NCBI RefSeq assembly: GCF_009674535.1
Contig: NZ_WKJK01000004.1
Location: 1-64,000 of the forward strand
Length of the DNA: 64,000 nt
Origin: Duganella guangzhouensis
Lineage (GTDB): Bacteria > Pseudomonadota > Gammaproteobacteria > Burkholderiales > Burkholderiaceae_D
Reading direction: 5' to 3'
Translations under genes and position numbers: made by a program
In this document: one piece after another, positions 24,737-32,844 of the stretch
How positions within the stretch are numbered: the first letter of the stretch is position 1
Layout: every line of letters starts with the position of its first letter
Notes under the pieces: generated by a model
What the model was told of the DNA's origin: nothing
What the model saw: the letters and a program-made list of their open reading frames with translations, nothing else
Database searches by the model: none

Positions 24737-25162
24737 ATGTCGCTCGAAAAAGTTCTGTACACCGCACACGCTAAAACCACTGGCGGCCGCGAAGGCCAAT
24801 CCGCTTCGTCGGACGGCCATCTGACCGTCAAGCTGAGCACCCCGAAAGAACTGGGCGGCGGTGGCGGCGAAGGCACCAACCCTGAACAGCTGTTTGCCTC
24901 GGGCTATGCAGCCTGCTTCATCGGCGCGATGAAATTCGTCGGTGGCCGCGACAAGATCGCCGTGCCGGCTGACCTGTCGGTGGAAACCTCGGTCGGCATC
25001 GGCCCTCTGCCAACCGGCTTCGGCATCCAGGTTGAGCACAAAATCTCGCTGCCAGGTCTGGACCGCGAAACCGCGCAGAAACTGGTCGACGCCGCGCACA
25101 TCGTCTGCCCGTACTCGAACGCCACCCGTGGCAACATCGACGTCACCCTGACCATCGTTTAA
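24737..25162 (+). CDS. ohr: Organic hydroperoxide resistance protein Ohr
   Basis: A 141-residue thiol peroxidase of the Ohr/OsmC family that reduces organic and fatty-acid hydroperoxides using lipoyl groups. The two reactive cysteines are at C60 ([10 protein letters not shown]) and C124 ([13 protein letters not shown]), the canonical spacing. ATG at 24737 with GAAAGGA upstream gives the family's normal length; the earlier in-frame ATG at 24707 is rejected. Three operator-like 14-mers precede it. It is the first gene of the GC-rich, chromosome-like part of the window. Confidence 0.96.
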   Translation: MSLEKVLYTAHAKTTGGREGQSASSDGHLTVKLSTPKELGGGGGEGTNPEQLFASGYAACFIGAMKFVGGRDKIAVPADLSVETSVGIGPLPTGFGIQVEHKISLPGLDRETAQKLVDAAHIVCPYSNATRGNIDVTLTIV

Positions 25163-25221
25163 TCGGCCAGGTCGGCCGGTGTCACTTACAATCGCTGTTT
25201 TGACCTATCGGGGAAAACAAG

Positions 25222-25677
25222 ATGATTGAGTGGCACTGGCTGGCGTTTGACGATATTCCGCGCGCGGACTGGTATGAGGTGCTGAGCCAGCGGCAGGAGG
25301 TGTTCATCCTTGAGCAGACCTGCCTTTATCCCGACATCGACGGTGCCGATCCGGTCTGCCATCACTTGATGGGCTGGCGCGAGATCGACGGTCAGCGCAC
25401 GCTGGTGGCTTACCTGCGCTGCGTGCCGCCGGGCGTGAAATACGACGAGATGTCGCTCGGACGCGTGCTGACCACGCAGGCCGGGCGCGGCTCCGGCATC
25501 GGCCGCGAGCTGCTGGCCAAGGCGATTCCACTGAGCGAGGCGCTGCATCATGGCCATGCGTTCCGCATCGGCGCGCAAGCGCATCTGGAACAGTTCTATG
25601 CCAGCTTTGGCTTCCGCAAAGTGACCGAGCCGTATGATGAAGACGGCATTATGCATATCGACATGGTGCGTCCTTAA
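25222..25677 (+). CDS. GNAT acetyltransferase, ElaA-like
   Basis: A 151-residue acetyl-CoA-dependent N-acetyltransferase. The N-terminal LSQRQEVFILEQTCLYPDIDG segment type is typical of ElaA (first half LSQRQEVFILEQ, then YPDIDG), and motif A is visible as LGRVLTTQAGRGSGIGREL, where Q/R-x-x-G-x-G/A binds the CoA pyrophosphate. The substrate is unknown. It follows ohr by 59 bases and may share its transcript, and it converges on the histidine kinase gene with a 4-base overlap of stops. Confidence 0.88.
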   Translation: MIEWHWLAFDDIPRADWYEVLSQRQEVFILEQTCLYPDIDGADPVCHHLMGWREIDGQRTLVAYLRCVPPGVKYDEMSLGRVLTTQAGRGSGIGRELLAKAIPLSEALHHGHAFRIGAQAHLEQFYASFGFRKVTEPYDEDGIMHIDMVRP

Positions 25678-26906
25678 AAGGTCAGGATGAAGCGCGCGCC
25701 GGCGCCGACCCGGCGCGCATAGCGCACCGTGCCGCCGTTGGCGTGCACCAGGTGCCGCACCATCGCCAATCCAATGCCCCTGCCCTGCTTTTTGGTTGAG
25801 AAGAACGGGGTGAAGATGTGGGCGGCCAGCGCTTCCGGCACGCCGGGACCGTGGTCTGTCACTTCGATGCGCAGGCGTCCGCCGCGACTCAGGCGCGCGC
25901 TGACCTGGGCTTGCGGTTTTTCTGTCGCCGCTTCGGCGGCATTCTTCAGCAGGTTGATGAGGGCTTGCTCCAGCTGCCCCGGATCGATCATCACTTCCAG
26001 CGACGCTGGCTCCACCGAGAAGGTCAGTTTGCCGCCTTGCGCCTGCCATTGCGGGGCGAGTAGCGCGTGCAGGCGTTCGAACAGTTGTTCCAGCAGCACG
26101 CGCTGCGGCTGCGCTTGCGGCACGGTGGACAGGCTGCGGTAGCTGCCCACGAAGTCGACCAGGCTGGCGGCGCGGCGGGCGATGGCGTCCAGCGCGGTGT
26201 TCAGATCAGCGTGAATGTCGGGCGGCAGGCTGACGGTGGCTTCGTCCAGCAGGCCGCAGGCGGTGCGCGACAAGGAGGCGACCGGGGTCAGGGAGTTCAT
26301 GATTTCGTGGGTCAGCACTTGCACCAGTTCGCGCCAGGCGTTGAGGGCTTCGGCTTCCAGTTCGCTTTCCACCGGCATCAGCGCGGCCAAGCGTTGGCTG
26401 GCGCCTTGCACGGTGAGGGCGGAAATGGCGACCAGCGCGCGTTCGGCACCGCGTTCGGTGTCGAAGCTGACCAGTTGACGTTGGCCGACCGGTTGTGCGG
26501 CCAGTAATTGATGCAGCTCCTGTGGCGCGATGGCGCGGCCAGGGGCCAGCAGGCGCCGGGCGCTGGCGTTAAGCGGGGCGACTGCGCCCTGGCCGCTGGC
26601 GTGGTCGATCTGGAAGAGAGCGATTGGGGCGTGTTCAAGGCGGGCTTCCAGCGTCATGATGGCGCTGGCCGGTGGCTGCGACGATGCGCCAGGTGCGGCC
26701 TCGCTGTGCTCCATTCGCGGCAGGCGCGGGGCGAGGCGGCGCAGGAATTGCCACAGCAGGCTGGCCGGGGCGATAGCGAGCAGGCCGCACAGGACGATGC
26801 GGCGCGACTCGGGCGCGGATGACAGCAGGTCGGCGGCGGCTGTCAATGCCATCAGCCCGACCGCGCCGGCCGCCACGCCCAGCTTGAGCGCGCGCTCAGA
26901 TGCCAT
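25674..26906 (-). CDS. Sensor histidine kinase, NtrY-like
   Basis: A 410-residue kinase with two N-terminal membrane helices (about 8-60), a PAS-like linker, a HisKA-type H-box (VLTHEIMNSLTP, as in NtrY-group kinases) and a HATPase domain with DHGPGVP and GRGIGLAMVR. It should phosphorylate the sigma-54 activator encoded upstream. The ATG at 26906 lies within the last codons of that gene (11-base overlap), so the pair is translationally coupled. By position, the pair controls the divergent efflux operon, most likely in response to a membrane-active compound. Confidence 0.9.
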   Translation of the reverse strand: MASERALKLGVAAGAVGLMALTAAADLLSSAPESRRIVLCGLLAIAPASLLWQFLRRLAPRLPRMEHSEAAPGASSQPPASAIMTLEARLEHAPIALFQIDHASGQGAVAPLNASARRLLAPGRAIAPQELHQLLAAQPVGQRQLVSFDTERGAERALVAISALTVQGASQRLAALMPVESELEAEALNAWRELVQVLTHEIMNSLTPVASLSRTACGLLDEATVSLPPDIHADLNTALDAIARRAASLVDFVGSYRSLSTVPQAQPQRVLLEQLFERLHALLAPQWQAQGGKLTFSVEPASLEVMIDPGQLEQALINLLKNAAEAATEKPQAQVSARLSRGGRLRIEVTDHGPGVPEALAAHIFTPFFSTKKQGRGIGLAMVRHLVHANGGTVRYARRVGAGARFILTF

Positions 26907-28269
26907 GCTTGCCCAACTTGCGATACAGCGCCGCGCGGCTGATGCCCAGCGTCTTGGCGGCGTGGCTGATGTTGCCGTTGAACTGGGACAGCGTCGCCGC
27001 AATCGCGGATCGTTCTATGGCTTCCAGCGTCATGTCGCCAGCAACCGCGCCAGCGGCGATGGCGGGCGCCAAGCCGGCCTCCTGGCCAGCGCTGGCGACG
27101 ACAGCGGCACCGCTGGTGGCAAGCGCGAAATCGGCGAGGCCATATTCCGTGCCCTGTCCGAGGATGACGGCGCGTTCGCAGGCATGGCGCAGCGCGCGCA
27201 CATTGCCGGGCCAATCGTGCCGCGCCAGCGCGTCCATTGCGGCGGCGGAGACATTGCGCGCCGGCCGCTGATACTGCGCCTCATACAGCTTCAGATAATG
27301 CGCCGCCAGCAGCGGCACGTCCTCGCGCCGCTCGCGCAATGGCGGCACCCGCAGCACAATGGTATTCAGCCGGAACAACAAATCCGCCCGAAACACCGAC
27401 GGATCGAACAAGCGCGCCTCATCCAGATTGGTGGCGCTGATGATGCGCACGTCGATTGCCTCCGGTTTGTCGGCGCCGATCGGCGTTACCTCGCGCCGCT
27501 CCAGCGCCGTCAACAGCTTGGCCTGCGCCGCCAGCGGCATATTACCTATCTCGTCCAAAAACAGAGAACCGCCGCGTGCCGCCTGGAAGCGCCCCGCCCT
27601 GTCAGCCTTCGCATCCGTGAACGAACCCTTGCGATGCCCGAACAACTCACTCTCAAACGTCGACTCGGGCAGCGCGCCCATGTCCACCGCCAGCAGCGTG
27701 CCGGCCGCGCGCTTGGAGGCCGCATGAATCGCCCGCGCCACCAACTCCTTGCCGACGCCATTCTCACCCAGCACCATCACATTCGCCTCGGTCGGCGCCA
27801 CGCTGGCGATCAGCGCCTTCAACTCGCGCATCGCCCGCGACTCGCCCATCAGCTCCGGCGAGCCAACGGCGCCGCCTCGCAAGGCCGCGCGCCGCGCCAG
27901 CGCCTGATCCACCGCCGCGATCAGGCGCGCGTTATCCCACGGCTTGGTGATGAAGTCCCCCGCCCCGCGCTTCAGTGCCTCCACCGCCAGTGGCACATCG
28001 GCATACGCCGTCATCGCGATCACCGCCGGTGGCTGCGTCTGCGCACGCAGCAGATCGAGCAGCGCCAAGCCCTCCGCGCCATTGATACGGCCCGGCGTGA
28101 AATTCAGATCCAGCAGCACCACGTCCGGCACGCCGCGCGCCAGCAATGCCGGCAAAGCGGATGTGTCGGACAGCGTGGCCACCTGGCCATAGCGCCGGCG
28201 CAGCAGCAATTGCGCTGCGGTGGCGACATCGGCATCGTCATCGAGAATCAGGATATGGGCGGAAGTCAT
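26896..28269 (-). CDS. Sigma-54-dependent response regulator, NtrC family
   Basis: A 457-residue regulator: receiver (1-120, acidic pocket D10-D12, phosphosite D54, K109 region TKPW), AAA+ domain (Walker A GENGVGKE, Walker B region LFLDEIG) and a Fis-type HTH at the C terminus (ISHAAKTLGISRAALYRKL). The sigma-54-contacting GAFTGA loop is GSFTDA here, a variant also met in related regulators beside ABC efflux genes. It reads leftward, divergent from the adaptor gene, whose sigma-54 promoter and two palindromic sites lie in the 170-base space between them. Autoregulation is possible. Confidence 0.93.
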   Translation of the reverse strand: MTSAHILILDDDADVATAAQLLLRRRYGQVATLSDTSALPALLARGVPDVVLLDLNFTPGRINGAEGLALLDLLRAQTQPPAVIAMTAYADVPLAVEALKRGAGDFITKPWDNARLIAAVDQALARRAALRGGAVGSPELMGESRAMRELKALIASVAPTEANVMVLGENGVGKELVARAIHAASKRAAGTLLAVDMGALPESTFESELFGHRKGSFTDAKADRAGRFQAARGGSLFLDEIGNMPLAAQAKLLTALERREVTPIGADKPEAIDVRIISATNLDEARLFDPSVFRADLLFRLNTIVLRVPPLRERREDVPLLAAHYLKLYEAQYQRPARNVSAAAMDALARHDWPGNVRALRHACERAVILGQGTEYGLADFALATSGAAVVASAGQEAGLAPAIAAGAVAGDMTLEAIERSAIAATLSQFNGNISHAAKTLGISRAALYRKLGKHGI

Positions 28270-28325
28270 GTGGCCATTCTAGCAGCCGAAAATCACGCTG
28301 TGGTGGCCCCGCGCGCGACACACGC

Positions 28326-28372
28326 GGACACTGTCCACTAGCGAACAGGCGGCGGTGTTCGGAAATGAACAC
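28326..28372. promoter_or_regulatory. Two palindromic upstream activator-like sites
   Basis: GGACA-C-TGTCC at 28326-28336 and GTGTTC-GGAAAT-GAACAC at 28355-28372. Their centres are about 32 bases apart, close to three helical turns, and lie about 74 and 106 bases upstream of the predicted sigma-54 start. This is where NtrC-type activators bind, so I assign them to the regulator encoded next door. The two palindromes are not identical in sequence, so one may be spurious. Confidence 0.5.
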
Positions 28373-28411
28373 TTACCCGCTCCGGCCGCGCTAAAAGCGG
28401 CTTTTTGGCCA

Positions 28412-28427
28412 TGGCACACGGTTTGCA
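28412..28427 (+). promoter_or_regulatory. Sigma-54 (-24/-12) promoter
   Basis: TGGCAC then ACGGT then TTGCA: the invariant GG (28413-28414) and GC (28425-28426) are exactly 10 bases apart, and the flanking bases match the consensus. It precedes the adaptor-ABC-permease operon and pairs with the NtrC-type regulator next to it. Transcription should begin near 28437. Confidence 0.85.
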
Positions 28428-28492
28428 GTAAGGCGGTTATGCACATCAAAAAAAATCCTGCCATCGCCACACCACCCGCCAGCGGCGCGGCG

Positions 28493-29737
28493 ATGGACAT
28501 CATCGTCCCGCGCCGGCGCGGCAAGCGCATCGCCATCGCGGTCGGCACGGTCACGCTGATCGCCATCGCCGCCGCGCTGCTATGGCACTGGATGCCGCGC
28601 GGCCTGCAAATCGACGGCAGCGATCTGCGTATCGGCCAGGCCGCGCGCGGCGTGTTCGTCGACGAAATCGTGGTGCGCGTCAATGCCGAACCGCTCAACG
28701 CCGTGATCCTGGACGCGGTCGAATCCGGCCGTGTGGAAGAAGTGTTCGCCGCCGATGGCGCGCTGGTGAAAAAGGGCCAGCTACTGTTCCGCATCTCCAA
28801 CCCGCAGCGCAATCTGGAACTGCTGGCGCGCCAGTACGAACACTCGGTCAGCACCTTCAACCTGTCCAATCTGCGCGTGCAGCAGCAGGCCAGCGCCAGC
28901 GACCATCAACGTCGTCTGGACGACCTGCAGTTCGCGCTCGACCAGGCGCGCAAGCAGCACGCCCGCAATGCCAGGCTGGCGGCGCAGGGCTTCATCTCCA
29001 GCGTGGCGCTGGAAGAATCCGAGGACAAGCTCGCGCAGCAGGAGCGCGCGCTGAAACAGGAGCAGCAGGCCAATGCCGCCGAATCGAATGTGCGTCAGCA
29101 CGCCGAGCAGCAGCTGGAAGGTTCGATTCGCGGACTGGACTCGGGCCTCAAGCTGGTCTCCGCCACTGTCGACGCATTGGCGGTGCGGGCGCCGGTGGCG
29201 GGACGGCTGACCAACTTCCGCCTGCAGGTGGGTGAATCCATCGCCACCGGCAAAAACATCGGCCGCATCGACGATCCGGAGCGCTTCAAGCTCACCGCCA
29301 GCGTGGACGAGTACTACCTTAACCGCATGGCGGTCGGCCGCCACGGCAGCGTCAAGCAGGATGAACGCAACTACGCGGCCGACATCAGCACCATCTACCC
29401 GCAGATCAAGGATGGTCGCTTCACCGTGGAGCTGGTGTTCACCAACGGCCAGCCGCCAGTGCTGAATCCCGGCCAAGGACTGGACGCGCGCATCACGCTG
29501 GGTGAATCGGCGCCGGCGCTGCTGCTGCCCAACGGCGCTTTCATCAACGACAGCGGCGGCGCCTGGGTCTACGTGCTGGATGCGGCGGGCCGCAGCGCCG
29601 AACGGCGCACGGTGCGCGTCGGCCGCCGCAACAACGGCCAGATCGAAGTGCTGGATGGCCTGGCGGCGGGCGAGCGGGTGATCCTGTCCAGCTACGCCGC
29701 CTACGGAAATTCACCACGATTGCAGATAACGCAGTAA
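28493..29737 (+). CDS. Periplasmic adaptor subunit, HlyD/MacA-like
   Basis: A 414-residue membrane-fusion protein: basic N terminus (RRRGKR), one membrane helix (about 12-30), a lipoyl half (GRVEEVFAADGALVKKGQ), a long coiled-coil hairpin (about 110-220), the second lipoyl half (VRAPVAGRLTNFRL) and a beta-barrel. It would link the ABC permeases to an outer-membrane duct, which is not encoded here. The start is open to question: an ATG at 28439 has AAGGCGG upstream, but the sigma-54 promoter places the transcript start at about 28437, so I prefer the ATG at 28493, which also begins MDII as I recall for relatives. The next gene follows after 32 bases. Confidence 0.85.
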   Translation: MDIIVPRRRGKRIAIAVGTVTLIAIAAALLWHWMPRGLQIDGSDLRIGQAARGVFVDEIVVRVNAEPLNAVILDAVESGRVEEVFAADGALVKKGQLLFRISNPQRNLELLARQYEHSVSTFNLSNLRVQQQASASDHQRRLDDLQFALDQARKQHARNARLAAQGFISSVALEESEDKLAQQERALKQEQQANAAESNVRQHAEQQLEGSIRGLDSGLKLVSATVDALAVRAPVAGRLTNFRLQVGESIATGKNIGRIDDPERFKLTASVDEYYLNRMAVGRHGSVKQDERNYAADISTIYPQIKDGRFTVELVFTNGQPPVLNPGQGLDARITLGESAPALLLPNGAFINDSGGAWVYVLDAAGRSAERRTVRVGRRNNGQIEVLDGLAAGERVILSSYAAYGNSPRLQITQ

Positions 29738-29769
29738 CCTTTCACTACTCTCACCATAAGGCAGCGCAC

Positions 29770-30450
29770 ATGCTCAAACTCGTCGGCATCAGCAAAGTTC
29801 ACCAAGCGGGAGAAGTCCAGACCACGGCGCTTGACCGCATCGACCTGGAAATCGAGGCGGGCGAATACGTCGCCATCACCGGGCCGTCCGGCTGCGGCAA
29901 ATCCACCATGCTCGGCATCCTCGGCCTGCTGGACAAGCCAACGCGCGGCGAATACTGGTTCGAAGGCCAGAACGTGGCCGGCTGGAGCGAGGCGCAGTTG
30001 AACAAGCTGCGGCGCGGCCGCATCGGCTTCATTTTCCAGAGCTTCAATTTGATCGAAGAACTGACCGTGTTCGAAAACGTCGAACTGGCGCTGGAATACA
30101 ACGGCACGCCAGCGCGCGAACGGCGCGAACGCGTGACGGCCATGCTCAACAAACTGGGCGTCGGCCACCGCGCCAAACACCGGCCGTCGCAACTGTCTGG
30201 CGGCCAGCAGCAGCGGGTAGCGATTGCGCGTGCGCTGGTGTCCGGCCCCGCCGTGCTGCTGGCCGACGAACCGACCGGTAACCTCGACAGCGCGCACGGC
30301 GATGAAGTCATGCGCCTGCTGCGCGACATCAACGCCGAAGGCACGACGGTGGTGATGGTGACACACTCGCCCGACCACGCCGCGCAAGCCTCGCGCACCC
30401 TGAATCTGCTGGACGGCCGCGTTATGGTCGATGCGCTACAGGCAGCATGA
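29770..30450 (+). CDS. ABC transporter ATP-binding protein, MacB/LolD-type
   Basis: A 226-residue ATPase with Walker A GPSGCGKST (38-46), the Q-loop, signature LSGGQQQRVAIARAL and Walker B LLADEPTGNLD. It is the type that works with FtsX-fold permeases (MacB, LolCDE). Its stop overlaps the ATG of the first permease (ATGA), so one ATPase probably serves all three permeases downstream. These systems act by mechanotransmission, moving lipids, peptides or drugs already in the periplasm. Confidence 0.95.
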   Translation: MLKLVGISKVHQAGEVQTTALDRIDLEIEAGEYVAITGPSGCGKSTMLGILGLLDKPTRGEYWFEGQNVAGWSEAQLNKLRRGRIGFIFQSFNLIEELTVFENVELALEYNGTPARERRERVTAMLNKLGVGHRAKHRPSQLSGGQQQRVAIARALVSGPAVLLADEPTGNLDSAHGDEVMRLLRDINAEGTTVVMVTHSPDHAAQASRTLNLLDGRVMVDALQAA

Positions 30451-32840
30451 TGCTGCGCGACTTCCGCATCGGCTGGCGGCTGCTGGTGCAGCAGCCGGCT
30501 TACTCGCTGGTGGTGATCGGCGGGCTGGCGGTGGGCTTTGCCGCCTGCTTCCTGTTGTTCGGCTATGTGGCGTTCTGCCTCAACTACAACAGCCATATTC
30601 CGGACAATGACCGTCTGGTGATGATTAAGGCGCGCATCAACCTGATCCCGCGTCCGACATGGAATCTCGATGTCGCCCTGAATCTGCGCGACGCCGCGTT
30701 GAAAAGTGGACTGGCAAGTGATGCCAGCATCGCCGAGTACACTAATCGCCACACCATGCGCGCAGGGACCGAGCTGCACGCCGTGACGCTGATGGCGGTG
30801 GATCCGGTGGCGCCCAAACTGTTTGCCCTCGCAGCACAGGAAGGCGATCTGCAATCTGCGCTTACACAGCCAGACGGGGTGGCACTGACGCGCAGCGGCG
30901 CCGCTAAACTGTTCGGCTCCCGGCCAGCCTTAGGGCAGCAAGTCAGTTACGGCAACACCACGCTGCAGGTGCGCGCGCTGCTGCCTGATCCGCCGGCCAA
31001 CAGCAACGAACGCTATGAAGCGCTGGTGGGTTCGGCCAGCAGCGCCTGGGACGAGCGCAACGAGATCGCCAGCGGCAATGAGATGGGGCATGTCTATGTC
31101 AAACTCAAACCCGGCGCCTCGATAGCAGCACTGGCGATGCTACTGCAGGCAGATGTGGAAAACACGCCTTTTGTCCACGACCTGAAAAATTCTTCGATGG
31201 CGTCTGGCCTCAACGGTCGTAACGTCACCGACATCCGCCTCGTAACGGTGCGCGACCTGTATTTCGATGACGACCTGGCCAGCAGCGGCAGCGACGACTA
31301 TGGCCATCGCAGCAGCGTCATCGGCCTGGCCGCAGGCGGCTTGTTGATATTGGCGCTGGCTACCATCAACTACATCAATCTGGCCACCGTACGCACCCTG
31401 CGCCGCCAGCGCGAAATCGGCCTGCGCAAACTACTCGGCGCCAGCGCGGCCCAACTGGCACGCCAGTTCCTTGGCGAGGCAATACTGGTCACCATGCTGG
31501 CCGCTTTGGCAGGCATGCTGTTGGCCTGGCTGCTGCTGCCAACCTTCTCCGACCTGCTCAACCGCGACTTCACCAGCATGTTCACGCCATCGCATGTGAT
31601 GGCGGCGCTGGCATTCAGTTGCGTCATCGGGCTGGCGGCCGGCGCTTATCCCGCCTGGGTGGCGCAGCATGCACTGCCGGCGGTGGTGCTGGCGGGACGC
31701 GACAACAGCGAAACCGCTGCCGGCCTGTGGGCACGACGCGTACTGACAGTCCTGCAATTCGCCAGCGCCATGGCGCTTTGCGCCGCCACGCTGGCGGTCA
31801 GCTGGCAGACCTGGTATGCCAGCCACGCTTCACCGGGCTTCGATACACGCCATTTGCTGGTCTCGCACCTGGCCTGGGGCGCGGAAAACCAGCCCGCCAG
31901 CGACGCCTTTCTGGAACAGTTGCGCCGCGTACCCGGTATAGAAGGCGTGGCTACCATCACCGAGGCGGTGGGACGTGATGGCAACAAGCGCGTGGACATG
32001 CTGACCACCAAGGGCGGCAACCAGATCACGATCGAGTCCAAGGGCGTGAGTCCCAACTGGTTCGATGTGATCGGCGTGCAGCCACTATTCGGCCGCTTCT
32101 TCCATGCCAACCTGAATCCGCATGATGAAAAGGACAGCGACGGTGTGGTCCTGAACAGCTCTGGTGCATTGGCGTTCGGCTTCAAGACGCCGCAGGAAGC
32201 TGTTGGCCAGACGCTATCCGATGGCATACAGGTGATCGGCATCGCACCGGACATTCGCTTCCAAGGTCTGTATGCCGCGCCTGTGCCACTGATGTTCCGC
32301 GTCCGCGCCAACGTCATCGTGATGATACGCACCAGTGCCACGCTGGAAGCGGCTTATCGCAGCATTGAACCGGTATGGCGTCGCAACTTCCCCAACGCCA
32401 TCCTCGACCTCAAGACCCAGCAGGCGATCATCGCGGATCGCTACGCCGACGATGCGCGTCTGATGCGCATCCTGGCCATCTCCAGCGCCATCGCAATCAC
32501 GCTGGCGGCATTCGGTATCTACGTGCTGTCGGCCTACAGCGTGCAGCGCAGCCGGCGCGAGATCGTGATACGCAAGCTGCACGGCGCCGGACCGCGCGAC
32601 ATCGCGCTGATGATGATGCGGGAATTCGGCCTGCTGGTCGGCGCCGGTGCGGTGATCGGCCTCCCGCTTGCCGCCATCGCCACACAGCGTTATCTGGCCA
32701 ACTACGCCGAACACGCGCCGATCGGCGGCTGGACGCTGCTGGCCGCACTGTTGCTGGCGATTCTGGTCACGCTGCTGGCCACTACCCGCAACACCTGGTC
32801 GGCCATGCGCATGCCACCGGTACTCGCTTTGAAAGATTGA
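30447..32840 (+). CDS. FtsX-family ABC permease 1
   Basis: A 797-residue permease with a first membrane helix near residues 20-43, a MacB-like periplasmic domain (about 50-270), three helices of an FtsX domain (about 290-410), then a second periplasmic domain and a second FtsX domain to the C terminus. The characteristic NYINLATVRTLRRQREIGLRK stretch (first half NYINLATVRTLR) marks the coupling region of the first FtsX domain, and IVIRKLHGA that of the second. The first 120 bases of the gene are almost identical to those of permease 2, and the proteins are alike throughout, so they arose by tandem duplication. Confidence 0.92.
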   Translation: MMLRDFRIGWRLLVQQPAYSLVVIGGLAVGFAACFLLFGYVAFCLNYNSHIPDNDRLVMIKARINLIPRPTWNLDVALNLRDAALKSGLASDASIAEYTNRHTMRAGTELHAVTLMAVDPVAPKLFALAAQEGDLQSALTQPDGVALTRSGAAKLFGSRPALGQQVSYGNTTLQVRALLPDPPANSNERYEALVGSASSAWDERNEIASGNEMGHVYVKLKPGASIAALAMLLQADVENTPFVHDLKNSSMASGLNGRNVTDIRLVTVRDLYFDDDLASSGSDDYGHRSSVIGLAAGGLLILALATINYINLATVRTLRRQREIGLRKLLGASAAQLARQFLGEAILVTMLAALAGMLLAWLLLPTFSDLLNRDFTSMFTPSHVMAALAFSCVIGLAAGAYPAWVAQHALPAVVLAGRDNSETAAGLWARRVLTVLQFASAMALCAATLAVSWQTWYASHASPGFDTRHLLVSHLAWGAENQPASDAFLEQLRRVPGIEGVATITEAVGRDGNKRVDMLTTKGGNQITIESKGVSPNWFDVIGVQPLFGRFFHANLNPHDEKDSDGVVLNSSGALAFGFKTPQEAVGQTLSDGIQVIGIAPDIRFQGLYAAPVPLMFRVRANVIVMIRTSATLEAAYRSIEPVWRRNFPNAILDLKTQQAIIADRYADDARLMRILAISSAIAITLAAFGIYVLSAYSVQRSRREIVIRKLHGAGPRDIALMMMREFGLLVGAGAVIGLPLAAIATQRYLANYAEHAPIGGWTLLAALLLAILVTLLATTRNTWSAMRMPPVLALKD

Positions 32841-32844
32841 TCCT

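Noticed and set aside
25165..25182. CGGCC/GGCCG hairpin after ohr as a terminator
   Set aside because: The stem is five bases and no T run follows; the next gene starts 59 bases after ohr and may be read through.
26530..28341. 603-codon open frame on the plus strand opposite the NtrY/NtrC-like genes
   Set aside because: No motifs, and the opposite-strand kinase and regulator are complete.
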